The notes beneath the pieces are model-generated. The model had not been told where the DNA came from. It made no database searches and saw nothing but the letters and a program-made list of their open reading frames with translations. A stretch of 64,000 bases of DNA. It comes from Conus ventricosus (taxonomy: Eukaryota; Mollusca; Gastropoda; Neogastropoda; Conidae). The stretch covers positions 14,378,433-14,442,432 of the forward strand of contig CM031622.1 in NCBI GenBank assembly GCA_018398815.1. The letters are read 5' to 3'. The translations under genes and the position numbers were made by a program. Below are positions 12,823 through 22,998 of the stretch, piece after piece; positions within the stretch are counted from its first letter, which is position 1; each line of letters begins with the position of its first letter.

Positions 12823-13155
12823 TGCTGTCTGTCAGACAGGTTTTATCACTAAGAAATATAATCATAGTCTTTAAACTGTCACAAATTTTCACCCCCGTGT
12901 TACTTACACCTCTGCTATGGGGTTTTTTTGGGTGAGGGTGGGGGTAGGGGATTGGTTGTGAGGAACTGTAACTTGGACAACAGTCACATTCATTCATGAC
13001 AGCATTAATTGATGACAGCATTTTCCAAAGTGTCAGACGTTGCTGTGGTCCTGAATAACTCAGAAACTTTTAAACCACTGTTCAAGCATGGGATTGTTCT
13101 GCCGTTTGGTGGAGGTCAAGTTTCTTGGAACTTGTGTTTTTCCACTGTTCAGTGT

Positions 13156-13868
13156 CCGCAGAACAAAAGGAAGTGAGGCAGTGGCCTGTATTGACTGATT
13201 ACCGAATTAACATGAACCACAGAACAAAAGGAAGTGAGGCAGTGGCCTGTATTGACTGATTACCGAATTAACATGAACCACAGAACAAAAGGAAGTGAGG
13301 CAGTGGCCTGTATTGACTGATTACCGAATTAAACATGAACCACAGAACAAAAGGAAGTGAGGCAGTGGCCTGTATTGACTGATTACCGAATTAACATGAA
13401 CCACAGAACAAAAGGAAGTGAGGCAGTGGCCTGTATTGACTGATTGCCGAATTAACATGAAAGGAAGTGAGGCAGTGGCCTGTATTGACTGATTGCCGAA
13501 TTAACATGAAAAGGAAGTGAGGCAGTGGCCTGTATTGACTGATTACCGAATTAACATGAAAAGGAAGTGAGGCAGTGGCCTGTATTGACTGATTACCGAA
13601 TTAACATGAAAAGGAAGTGAGGCAGTGGCCTGTATTGACTGGTTACCGAATTAACATGAACCACAGAACAAAAGGAAGTGAGGCAGTGGCCTGTATTGAC
13701 TGATTGCCGATTAACATGAAAAGGAAGTGAGGCAGTGGCCTGTATTGACTGATTGCCGAATTAACATGAAAAGGAAGTGAGGCAGTGGCCTGTATTGACT
13801 GATTGCCGAATTAACATGAAAAGGAAGTGAGGCAGTGGCCTGTATTGACTGATTACTGAATTAACATG
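13156..13868. repeat. Minisatellite with two unit lengths (61 and 50 bp), 13 units
   Basis: The core AAGGAAGTGAGGCAGTGGCC + TGTATTGACTGATTACCGAA + TTAACATGAA is common to all units. Long units add ACCACAGAACA. Long units come first, short units follow, one run of long units recurs near 13660. ATTACCG and ATTGCCG variants also cluster. Confidence 0.93.
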
Positions 13869-14244
13869 AACAGCAGAGGATGGGGAGGCAGGTGTGTACA
13901 GGTCGTTGAAGGTTTGTTTATTTTTTTAATTTTAAAGGACATTTTCAGTTTTGTTTTAAGTCTTCAATAAATCCAAGAAAAAAGCCAAGGTCATTGAAAT
14001 GTCTTTGATTTTGATGTCAACCAGCACCTATAAAGAGATAACAAAGGAAGCGAATTTAGAAAAAAAAAAAAAAAACAGTCACAGAGAAACACACACACAG
14101 AAACACACACAATCTGTGCAGTAAAAGGAATTGTCAGCTATTTAAGGAAAGTTATTTAAAGAGCCCTGTTGTGCAACTGGTTGGTCTCTCTCATCTTTGG
14201 ACTGGGATGAAAACTGGCTGATATTATGACAAACTGTGTGTGTG

Positions 14245-14288
<44 letters not shown>

Positions 14289-14557
14289 ACCATTGATCAA
14301 GCAAATGAAAAGCGATGAACCTGCCGCCGGCTGAAGCTGAAAAGCTGAAACCAGTATGTTGGATCATTTGGCAAATTTTTCCCTCATACCCAGCCTCCTG
14401 TTCTCTCCTCTTGCTTGCACCAGAACGTTCTGTTATGATATTGAAGCTGGTTAATTTAAGTCCATTCTTCGGGATTTTAAACTTTTTGTTGTGTACCACG
14501 TCTCTCAAGATATTGTTGGTGAACCATGACTTCACTTTCTGTCAGCTTATTGCTAGC
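13869..14557. other. Intronic sequence, contig A
   Basis: It contains a (GT)n tract (14236-14284) and A-rich stretches. No exon, RNA gene or transposon was recognised. Confidence 0.7.
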
Positions 14558-15572
14558 ACCTCTTTTGATGTTTCAGTCATCACGTGGTTGACCTCTTTTG
14601 ATGTTTCAGTCATCACGTGGTTGACCTCTTTTGATGTTTCAGTCATCATGTGGTTGACCTTTTTGATGTTTCAGTCATCACGTGGTTGACCTCTTTTGAT
14701 GTTTCAGTCATCACATGGTTGACCTCTTTTGATGTTTCAGTCATCACGTGGTTGACCTCTTTTGATGTTTCAGTCATCACGTGGTTGACCTCTTTTGATG
14801 TTTCAGTCATCACATGGTTGACCTCTTTTGATGTTTCAGTCATCACGTGATTGACATCTTTTGATGTTTCAGTCGTCACGTGATTGACATCTTTTGATGT
14901 TTCAGTCATCACATGGTTGACCTCTTTTGATGTTTCAGTCATCACGTGATTGACATCTTTTGATGTTTCAATCATCTCGTGGTTGTCTTCTTTTGATGTT
15001 TCAATCATCACGTGGTTGACCTCTTTTGATGTTTCAATCATCACATGGTTGACATCTTTTGATGTTTCAATCATCACGTGGTTGACCTCTTCTGATTTTT
15101 TCAATCGTCACGTGGTTGACCTCTTTTGATGTTTCAGTCATCATGTGGTTGACCTCTTGATGATTCAATCATCACTTGGTTGACCACTTTTGATGTTTTA
15201 TCATCAGTGATTGACCTCTTTTGATGTTTCAATCATTATGTGGTTAGCATCTTTTGATGTTTCAGTCATTATGTGGTTAGCATCTTTTGATGTTTCAATC
15301 ATCACATGGTTGACCTCGTTTGATGTTTCAATCATCACATGGTTGACATCTTTTGATGTTTTAGTCATCACGTGGTTGACCTCTTTTGATGTTTCAATCA
15401 TCACATGATTGACCTCGTTTGATGTTTCAATTATCTTGTGGTTAGCATCTTTTGATGTTTCAGTCATCACGTGATTGACATCTTTTGATGTTTCAATCAT
15501 CACGTGGTTGACATTTGTTTGTGAAGTCTTTGGTGTTTCAATCATCACGTGGTTGACCTCTTTTGATGTTTC
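14558..15572. repeat. 33-bp minisatellite, about 30 units, carrying CACGTG
   Basis: The unit is ACCTCTTTTGATGTTTCAGT + CATCACGTGGTTG. About 15 units keep an exact CACGTG; others have CACATG or CATGTG. The period is a multiple of three, giving spurious open frames on both strands (SFDVSVITWLT on +, EVNHVMTETSK on -). It is present in contig A only, in the intron upstream of the GCLC exons. Confidence 0.94.
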
Positions 15573-17210
15573 TCATGTACATCATGTCGTGTGTTGACAT
15601 TTGTTTGTGAAGTCTTCGAGGGCTTCCTCCAGCCGTAGCTTTGAAATGCTTCAGCCATGTTAGGATCTCTCAGTTTGACAAGACTGAATTTCAGACAGCC
15701 TCCTATCACCGTCTTGTTCTCTTGTGTGAAACGTTACATCCACAATGGTCATCAACTGGAGTTAGACTTTGCTGCCCTTCCTGAGATCTGGAAGTTTCAG
15801 TGAGTCAGGGCCAAATTATCTTTTTTATTTATTTTTTTTTAAAGTTACATTACTGTGAAGTTGTGAATACTTCGTCCATTCGCGATCCAGGTTTTTGCCA
15901 AACCGGACCTGCTCTGGTGGTATTTAAAGGGAGTGAGTGTGTGAGCCCTGTCAAGGCCGAAGTTGGGCGGTAACAGTTAATTAGCAATCAATATGCGCAT
16001 GCTGTTCATTGAATTGAAGGAAGACACTTTTGCAGTTGCCACCATTTCATTGGAAGTGGGAATAGGTGAAAATGAGAAGCCCTGACAAAGATTGTGTTGA
16101 TGGGCAAGTCAGTGTTTCCAGTGCTTGTTCAGTCACTCTGTGTGGTGAGTGTCAGAAGACCACAACAACAGTCAGCTGGTGTACAGGGCGTGGTGTGTTT
16201 AGTTGATATCAAATGCAGCACATCTGGGATGCCAGTGCTGAAAAAAAAATCTGTAATATGCAAAACACAGATGTTCTCTCTCTCTCTCTGTCCTCACTCT
16301 CGGTGACTCACTGTGTGCTGAAGTTTGAGGAAGGGTGTGATAGTGGGATTGTACTTCATTAAAGGCAGCTAATAATGCTGTGAATGTCATATGATATTGT
16401 AATAAAAAAGAAAGAAGACACACAAATTCTGCTACAGGCTTGGTTGGTGCAGAGAATTTGGTAGACAAACTATTTCTTGTTTTGAAATTGACTGCTTCCT
16501 CATGTTTTAATGCCGATAAACACTGAATGTGTTTGACAAGAACTAACTTTTCAAGCCCCCAGCAGCGTATGTTAAGCGATCTCCGCTGATTTTGTTCTCT
16601 TGCAATTATTGTCCCTGTGTAACAATAGTGGTCTTGTGAAGTTTGAAATAAAAAGCTCCAGAAGCTCAGATTGTACTTGCCAAAGATGCAGGAACCCTTC
16701 AGCTTCAGGGGAATCCCTCCTGATGGGGAGCTTTTGGCGGCGCAGTAATTCTGTTTTTGCTCATGTTTCAATGTCCGCCTGCAGTCACTCGACTTTGCAA
16801 TTGGCCAGGGGACCTAAGGCGACCCCTTTGAACCTTCTGCCTTCCTGTTTTTCTTTTTTGTTTCTTGTTTTCGCATCACACATTCGTTCTTCAAACACAG
16901 TGTGCGTTATGACAAGGTCACGCTTCCAGCGTCCATTCCTGGCAGCATTGCAGTTTTAGCTGTGTTGATGCCTGACCTGTTCCAGTTCTTCACAGGAGTG
17001 TAGTCTGTCTAGCTTTGGTACTGACTGTTTGGGAATGCATGTCCGTCATCAGGATGCTTTGTGCTCACCAGAAGTGCCAGGACCAAGTCGTTATCAGTGA
17101 CCAAGTCCAGATAACAGAGTCCTGTCATTGGTGGTCACATAACAGTAGGGGCTGCAGAAATTCTTCCAGTTGCCTTGTGTATCTATGCCAGCCTTTGCAT
17201 TCCTGTCATC
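15573..17210. other. Intronic sequence without recognisable feature, contig A
   Basis: Ordinary-looking, non-repetitive DNA. A 190-codon frame on - (16199-16771) has no recognisable motif. I searched by eye for the missing GCLC exon (about residues 127-187; expected TSFPRLG and FFPDE..I) and did not find it. Confidence 0.65.
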
Positions 17211-17720
17211 CTAAACTATGAGGATGTCTTTCGTGTCAACCTTGTGGGTGGCCTGGTGGTACAGAGAGTAGAATTTTTCAATCAGGTCATCATCATGGTC
17301 TGATGTCGGAGTGGAATATCTGCCCTGCCGGTTTGCTTGTATGCAGGTGGCATGATCCTGTTGGAACCATGGTGGCACCCCAGTGCAGCATTTCATGTGT
17401 TCACGTTAACTGTAGAGCCCACTCTCTCTCATGTTTGCTGTCTTCTTCCTTATAGTACAGGACAAGTCCTTGTTCTGCCTGTACCCCTTGTTTGCTGTCT
17501 TCTTCATTATAGTACAGGACAGGTCCTTGTTCTGCCAGTACCCCTATGTTTTTCTTCAACCTAACTTCATAGAGGCTGAGAACGTGCCAAAAGTATATAT
17601 CCTCTCATGAGTCAGTTCTGTCAGCTTTCTAGCCTGCCTGATTGTCCTGATGTTACGTGTGGCAAATCTAATGATGCTCCTTCCATGGATACTCTCGTGT
17701 TTTTTTTTTCCACAGTGCAA
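17211..17720 (-). mobile_element. RTE-type LINE endonuclease fragment
   Basis: On -, about 17690-17600 reads RFATRNIRTIRQARKLTELT, matching the ATWNVRT...GKL.EL start of RTE-like apurinic endonucleases (often misannotated as craniofacial development protein 2-like). About 17320-17215 reads STPTSDHDDDLIEKFYSLYH then KVDTKDILIV, matching the APTSD...FY..L......D.L.V block just before the GDFNA motif. Order and strand agree. A 56-58-bp duplication lies between the two blocks (about 17440-17545). Only the endonuclease N-terminal half is present, found in contig A outside the inverted repeat. Confidence 0.75.
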
Positions 17721-17837
17721 CTTTTTCTGTCTGCTCTGGAGATGCTTGATGGATTGCTCGGTCATTTTTAACTTGGGTTGCGATGGATCTGGTATGACTT
17801 CTGTATTTTCCTTTTCCATGGAGTATGTCTTGGGCTG

Positions 17838-18143
17838 ATTGAACCAGGCAGAGCAGATTGAACCAGGCAGAGCAGATTGAACCAGGCAGAGCAGATTAAA
17901 CCAGGCAGAACAGATTGAACCAGGCAGAGCAGATTGAACCAGGCAGAGCAGATTGAACCAGGCAGGGCAGATTGAACCAGGCAGAGCAGATTGAACCAGC
18001 AGAGCAGATTGAACCAGGCAGAGCAGATTGAACCAGGCAGGCAGATTGAACCAGGCAGAGAACAGAGCAGATTGAACCAGGCAGAGCAGATTGAACCAGG
18101 CAGAGCAGATTGAACCAGGCAGAGCAGATTGAACCAGGCAGAG
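17838..18143. repeat. 19-bp minisatellite, about 16 units
   Basis: The unit is ATTGAACCAGGCAGAGCAG with occasional one-base changes and deletions. The period is not a multiple of three, so the apparent 19-residue peptide repeat on - arises from three units. Confidence 0.93.
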
Positions 18144-18330
18144 CCCATCCTTCTCCAGGTCAGATCTCTCTTCGGGTTTACTCCCCACATGCGCCAGGTA
18201 GTTGTGGGGTGCATCGTTACCAGCAGCAAAGGAGAACCTCGGAACTGACTGATATTCTCTTGGAGACAGATTCACTGAGGGAAGCACTGCTCTTCTGGTT
18301 GAGCAAACAATTTTGTTACATAGATGTGTG

Positions 18331-18590
18331 GATTTCTGATAGGGAGTGTCTGTGTGTGTGAGTTTGTGAAGACTTCAGTATGGATTTCTGATAGGGAGTG
18401 TCTGTGTGTGTGAGTTTGTGAAAACTTCAGTATGGATTTCTGATAGGAGTGTCTGTGTGTGTGAGTTTGTGAAAACTTCAGCATGGATTTCTGATAGGGA
18501 GTGTCTGTGTGTGTGAGTTTGTGAAAACTTCAGCATGGATTTCTGATAGGGAGTGTCTATGTGTGTGAGTTTGTGAGAATTTATTGCTTG
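18331..18590. repeat. 52-bp tandem repeat, 5 units
   Basis: The unit starts GATTTCTGATAGGGAGTGTC and ends TGTGAAAACTTCAGTATG, with an internal (TG)n. Units start at about 18331, 18383, 18435, 18486 and 18538. Confidence 0.9.
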
Positions 18591-18870
18591 TGCGCCCCTG
18601 ACTTTTTTGCGTGAAATGTGTACATGGCACGTCAGCCTCATATCAGCCTCATGCACTGAGCTGTTGCACGTGTTTTTTGCAATACTGTGGAGGTGGGAAT
18701 CAGTCCTGTGTCTCTGATTTGATCTTGTGGAGCATTAGAAGCGAAAAATCAATCGAAATGCAACCACAGTTCATCAGGAGATGTGAATGATCAGCTTTCG
18801 ATCAAGTTGGAATCGAAACACGCAACAAAAGTTCAGGACTTAGGGTAAAACAGAGCAGCGTCCCTTTGCT

Positions 18871-20071
18871 TTGTTGCCTATGTCACGTCAATACATGCCG
18901 TGTTCACTGTAGGATACAGCTTGTTGCCTATGTCACATCGATACATGCCGTGTTCACTGTAGGATACAGCTTGTTGCCTATGTCACATCAATACATGCCG
19001 TGTTCACTGCAGGATACAGCTTGTTGCCTATGTCACGTCAATACATGCCTTGTTCACTGTAGGATACAGCTTGTTGCCTATGTCACGTCAATACATGCCT
19101 TGTTCACTGTAGGATACAGCTTGTTGCCTATGTCACATCAATACATGCCGTGTTCACTGCAGGATACAGCTTGTTGCCTATGTCACATCAATACATGCCG
19201 TGTTCACTGTAGGATACAGCTTGTTGCCTATGTTACGTCAATACATGCCGTGTTCACTGTAGGATACAGCTTGTTGCCTATGTCACGTCAATACATGCCG
19301 TGTTCACTGTAGGATACAGCTTGTTGCCTATGTCACGTCAATACATGCCGTGTTCACTGCAGGATACAGCTTGTTGCCTATGTCACGTCAATACATGCCG
19401 TGTTCACTGCAGGATACAGCTTGTTGCCTATGTCACGTCAATACATGCCGTGTTCACTGCAGGATACAGCTTGTTGCCTATGTCACGTCAATACATGCCG
19501 TGTTCACTGCAGGATACAGCTTGTTGCCTATGTCACGTCAATACATGCCTTGTTCATTGTAGGATACAGCTTGTTGCCTATGTCACGTCAATACATGCCT
19601 TTGTTCACTGTAGGATACAGCTTGTTGCCTATGTCACATCAATACATGCCGTGTTCACTGCAGGATACAGCTTGTTGCCTATGTCACATCAATACATGCC
19701 ATGTTCACAGCAGGATACAGCTTGTTGCCTATGTCACATCAATACATGCCGTGTTCACTGTAGGATACAGCTTGTTGCCTATGTCACGTCAATACATGCC
19801 GTGTTCACTGTAGGATACAGCTTGTTGCCTATGTCACGTCAATACATGCCGTGTTCACTGTAGGAAAACAGCTTGTTGCCTATGTCACGTCAATACATGC
19901 CGTGTTCACTGCAGGATACACTTGTTGCCTATGTCACATCAATACATGCCGTGTTCACTGCAGGATACAGCTTGTTGCCTATGTCACGTCAATACATGCC
20001 GTGTTCACTGCAGGATACAGCTTGTTGCCTGTGTCACGTCAATACATGCCGTGTTCACTGCAGGATACAGC
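18871..20071. repeat. 50-bp minisatellite, about 24 units
   Basis: The unit is GTGTTCACTGTAGGATACAG + CTTGTTGCCTATGTCACGTC + AATACATGCC, very homogeneous. The main variants are CACGTC/CACATC, CTGTAGG/CTGCAGG and GCCG/GCCT, which are mixed along the array. The apparent open frames come from the repeat. Confidence 0.95.
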
Positions 20072-20393
20072 GTAATGGGCAGTGAGAAAAATGCCACTGA
20101 AAGGGAACAGGAGACTGGCAGTGTGACCAACCAGTCAGAAGAGCTTAGAACAAGGAACTACCTCTTTTTTCCCCAAATCAAACGCTTCTGAAAGAAAAAA
20201 TGAATATTGTTATCTAATCTAAGATTTTACAGAAGAAGATTTTAAAGCAGTTCCATTTTTTTGTGTGGAAACTTGGTTTTGATAAGTTGTGCGTGCATAT
20301 TTTGCGAAAAACACACTGTTGACGTGGACGAGGTGACAGCCATGACACGGCCCTTTGGGGTCAGCTGAACTGAATGAAATAGAAAAGATGTTT

Positions 20394-20580
20394 GGTACTT
20401 GATACATATACTTTTGATTTTATCAATGTATCTTATAGTTTGTTGTGAAGGATTCTTTACTTGATACACATGCTTTTGATTTTATCAATGTATCTTATAG
20501 TTTGTTGTGAAGGATTCTTTACTTGATACACATACTTTTGATTTTATCAATGTATGTTATAGTTTGTTGTGAAGGATTCT
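20394..20580. repeat. 62-bp tandem repeat, 3 units
   Basis: The unit starts ACTTGATACACATACTTTTG and ends TTGTTGTGAAGGATTCTTT. It lies about 70 bases upstream of the GCLC exon acceptor at 20650. Confidence 0.9.
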
Positions 20581-20650
20581 TTTAAAAATGTGTTGCTGTA
20601 TTCACTTTCATCATGTGTGTTGACATTTTTCGTCTTCTTTTTTTTTCCAG

Positions 20651-20709
20651 AACATTGACAAGGAATATACGAGAGAGAAGGAAAGAAAAAGTATGCATTA
20701 ATGTGCCAG
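20651..20709 (+). CDS. GCLC: Glutamate-cysteine ligase catalytic subunit, internal exon (about residues 188-206)
   Basis: This 59-nt exon is bounded by a T-rich acceptor ending in TTTTTTCCAG and by a GTGAGA donor. Read with one leading and one trailing split base, it gives TLTRNIRERRKEKVCINVP, which matches the conserved TLTRNIR...RRGEKV.INVP stretch of animal GCLC. The trailing G joins the TG of the next exon to make a Val codon, so phase agrees exactly with the exon at 21646. GCLC ligates glutamate to cysteine with ATP in the cytosol to form gamma-glutamylcysteine. It normally pairs with a small modifier subunit and is feedback-inhibited by glutathione. The exon is too short to call on its own; protein similarity, splice signals and phase together make it convincing. 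The preceding exon (about residues 127-187) was not found in this contig. Confidence 0.93.
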
Positions 20710-21645
20710 GTGAGAATTCTAAGTTGTCAGATGAGAGTGAGCTCTCATGTGGTTGAGTCAGCTCTCAGGTTCTGTGACACTGAGCGCATCCCAAACAAAT
20801 CAGTTTTTCAAGTCCTTTCTTTAAAAGAACAGCAACCACTGTTTTAGTGTGTCAAACTGCTTGTCCATTTCTCTTTTTCTTTCCATTTGTATCTGCAGAG
20901 AATGTGCGAGTTGAGTAATTTTGTGGCAGTGCCGTTGCTTACATTCTGTCTTGCATACAACATCGTTTCACGCTCAGTTGTTTTTACCTCTTTGGCTGAC
21001 CCTTCTTTGTAAGTGACCTCTGTCACGCATGATGAGGAAGGTATCAGTAATGCAGAGAAAAATGATGAGCATGACTTTGTTCTTCCGCTATGGTGTGCTA
21101 TCTCTGTGAGAGAGTATGTACCCTATAGACAATTGGTTGGTGTGTTTTTTGTCAAACTCGACTGTATTTGATGCTGCACTGTCACTCTCATTGAAACACC
21201 CTTCTTGCTTATTTGCATTGTGGTCTCTGCACATGTAGATGGATGTGTTGGTTAGTATTTACCTCTGTCATGTAGTGTCTTTGTCAGGGCTCTGGTTTAG
21301 AACAGTCAGGAAAACTCACTCTGCAGCATTCCTGTTGGCTCTAAAACTGAGCGATTATTGTCATCAGTAGATCCTGCATATGTTGGATCAGCCGCTGAGC
21401 TCAACCAATGTCTAAGCAGGTAAGAAAAAGGCTTTGCTGTTGCTGTTGTTGTTGCTGTTTTTTTGTGCCTGCCAAAATATGCAAACAAATAAGGAAGAAA
21501 AAGCACGTACAGGCATAGACAACAAAACTGCATTCACCTGTTTCAGTACAGTCGGAAAAAAGATTACCTTAAAAGAACAAGTACTTTGAGATAATGTCAC
21601 CAGTTTCCTTAGGTACCTAATGCAACCTTTTACGTTTCTCCTCAG

Positions 21646-21867
21646 TGTACAAAGACGTCAACACACCGTCCCCATTCGTTGAGGACTTCAGTGAGTTGAG
21701 GGATGTGGGTGGGGAAGCCCAGCGTGCAGCCCAGCCAGACCATGTGTACATGGACTGCATGGGGTTTGGCATGGGCTGCTGCTGTCTGCAGGTCACTTTC
21801 CAGGCCTGCAAACATCTCCGAGGCACGACTGCTCTACGACCAGCTGGCTCCCTTCTGCCCCATCATG
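21646..21867 (+). CDS. GCLC: Glutamate-cysteine ligase catalytic subunit, internal exon with GCS signature (about residues 207-276)
   Basis: The acceptor TTTCTCCTCAG is followed by [14 protein letters not shown], then an acidic or variable stretch, then [20 protein letters not shown] and TFQAC, closing with [19 protein letters not shown] before a GTGAGT donor. The [16 protein letters not shown] block with its Cys triplet is diagnostic of the eukaryotic GCS/GCLC family and lies in the catalytic core. The frame breaks between TFQAC and NISEAR: AAA at 21810-21812 should be AA. With one A removed, the exon is 221 nt, 73 codons after the split Val, and ends in phase 0. Everything on both sides of the extra base is conserved, so a consensus error is likelier than a pseudogene. 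The next exon (usual continuation ALSAASPFYRG) is not seen in the 131 bases before the N gap. Confidence 0.97.
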
Positions 21868-21998
21868 GTGAGTCTCGCACGCTGCAAACATGCTGGTTTA
21901 ACAGCAGAGGAGAGGGTGGTGTGGTCGAGGAAAGGGGGGCTGAGAAGTCGTCAGGCGGTTATGGTTGTCAGTTTGTGGATTGGCTGTTGGTGATGGTG

Positions 21999-22998
21999 NN
22001 NNNNNNNNNNNNNNNNNNNNNNNNNNNNNNNNNNNNNNNNNNNNNNNNNNNNNNNNNNNNNNNNNNNNNNNNNNNNNNNNNNNNNNNNNNNNNNNNNNNN
22101 NNNNNNNNNNNNNNNNNNNNNNNNNNNNNNNNNNNNNNNNNNNNNNNNNNNNNNNNNNNNNNNNNNNNNNNNNNNNNNNNNNNNNNNNNNNNNNNNNNNN
22201 NNNNNNNNNNNNNNNNNNNNNNNNNNNNNNNNNNNNNNNNNNNNNNNNNNNNNNNNNNNNNNNNNNNNNNNNNNNNNNNNNNNNNNNNNNNNNNNNNNNN
22301 NNNNNNNNNNNNNNNNNNNNNNNNNNNNNNNNNNNNNNNNNNNNNNNNNNNNNNNNNNNNNNNNNNNNNNNNNNNNNNNNNNNNNNNNNNNNNNNNNNNN
22401 NNNNNNNNNNNNNNNNNNNNNNNNNNNNNNNNNNNNNNNNNNNNNNNNNNNNNNNNNNNNNNNNNNNNNNNNNNNNNNNNNNNNNNNNNNNNNNNNNNNN
22501 NNNNNNNNNNNNNNNNNNNNNNNNNNNNNNNNNNNNNNNNNNNNNNNNNNNNNNNNNNNNNNNNNNNNNNNNNNNNNNNNNNNNNNNNNNNNNNNNNNNN
22601 NNNNNNNNNNNNNNNNNNNNNNNNNNNNNNNNNNNNNNNNNNNNNNNNNNNNNNNNNNNNNNNNNNNNNNNNNNNNNNNNNNNNNNNNNNNNNNNNNNNN
22701 NNNNNNNNNNNNNNNNNNNNNNNNNNNNNNNNNNNNNNNNNNNNNNNNNNNNNNNNNNNNNNNNNNNNNNNNNNNNNNNNNNNNNNNNNNNNNNNNNNNN
22801 NNNNNNNNNNNNNNNNNNNNNNNNNNNNNNNNNNNNNNNNNNNNNNNNNNNNNNNNNNNNNNNNNNNNNNNNNNNNNNNNNNNNNNNNNNNNNNNNNNNN
22901 NNNNNNNNNNNNNNNNNNNNNNNNNNNNNNNNNNNNNNNNNNNNNNNNNNNNNNNNNNNNNNNNNNNNNNNNNNNNNNNNNNNNNNNNNNNNNNNNNN
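21999..22998. other. Assembly gap of exactly 1000 N
   Basis: A run of 1000 undetermined bases joins contig A (GCLC exons on +) to contig B (GCLC exon on -). The round length indicates a fixed-size scaffolding join, so distance and orientation across it are unverified. Apparent open frames through it have no meaning. Confidence 0.99.

Larger units (their letters stand above)
1..13052 (+). repeat. Left arm of giant inverted repeat (GCLC intron, copy A)
   Basis: Read 5'->3', this segment recurs as the reverse complement of 22999-45760 in matching order. Anchor pairs are 58-115 with 45642-45700, 1030-2100 with 40600-41740, 2100-3650 with 39000-40600, 8530-9430 with 30000-30900, 10480-10597 with 28224-28350, and 10600-12970 with 24370-26750. 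Clean stretches are nearly identical. The left arm is shorter because it lacks four insertions and three minisatellite expansions found in the right arm. Homology stops inside the 39-bp repeat near 13052; beyond that, contig A continues through unique sequence to two + strand GCLC exons. Confidence 0.95.

Noticed and set aside
16199..16771. 190-codon open frame on the - strand
   Set aside because: No recognisable domain, antisense to the GCLC intron, and not longer than chance frames in similar DNA.
17556..18287. 243-codon frame on the - strand as one gene
   Set aside because: Most of it is the 19-bp minisatellite; only its end is meaningful, as an RTE-type endonuclease fragment.
13156..20071. 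CRISPR-like arrays
   Set aside because: Units are directly adjacent without unique spacers, and the genome is animal.
18866..20085. Repetitive 'protein' frames with CCLCHVNTCRVHCRIQ-like units
   Set aside because: The frames follow the 50-bp minisatellite in all three phases, so they are repeat artefacts.
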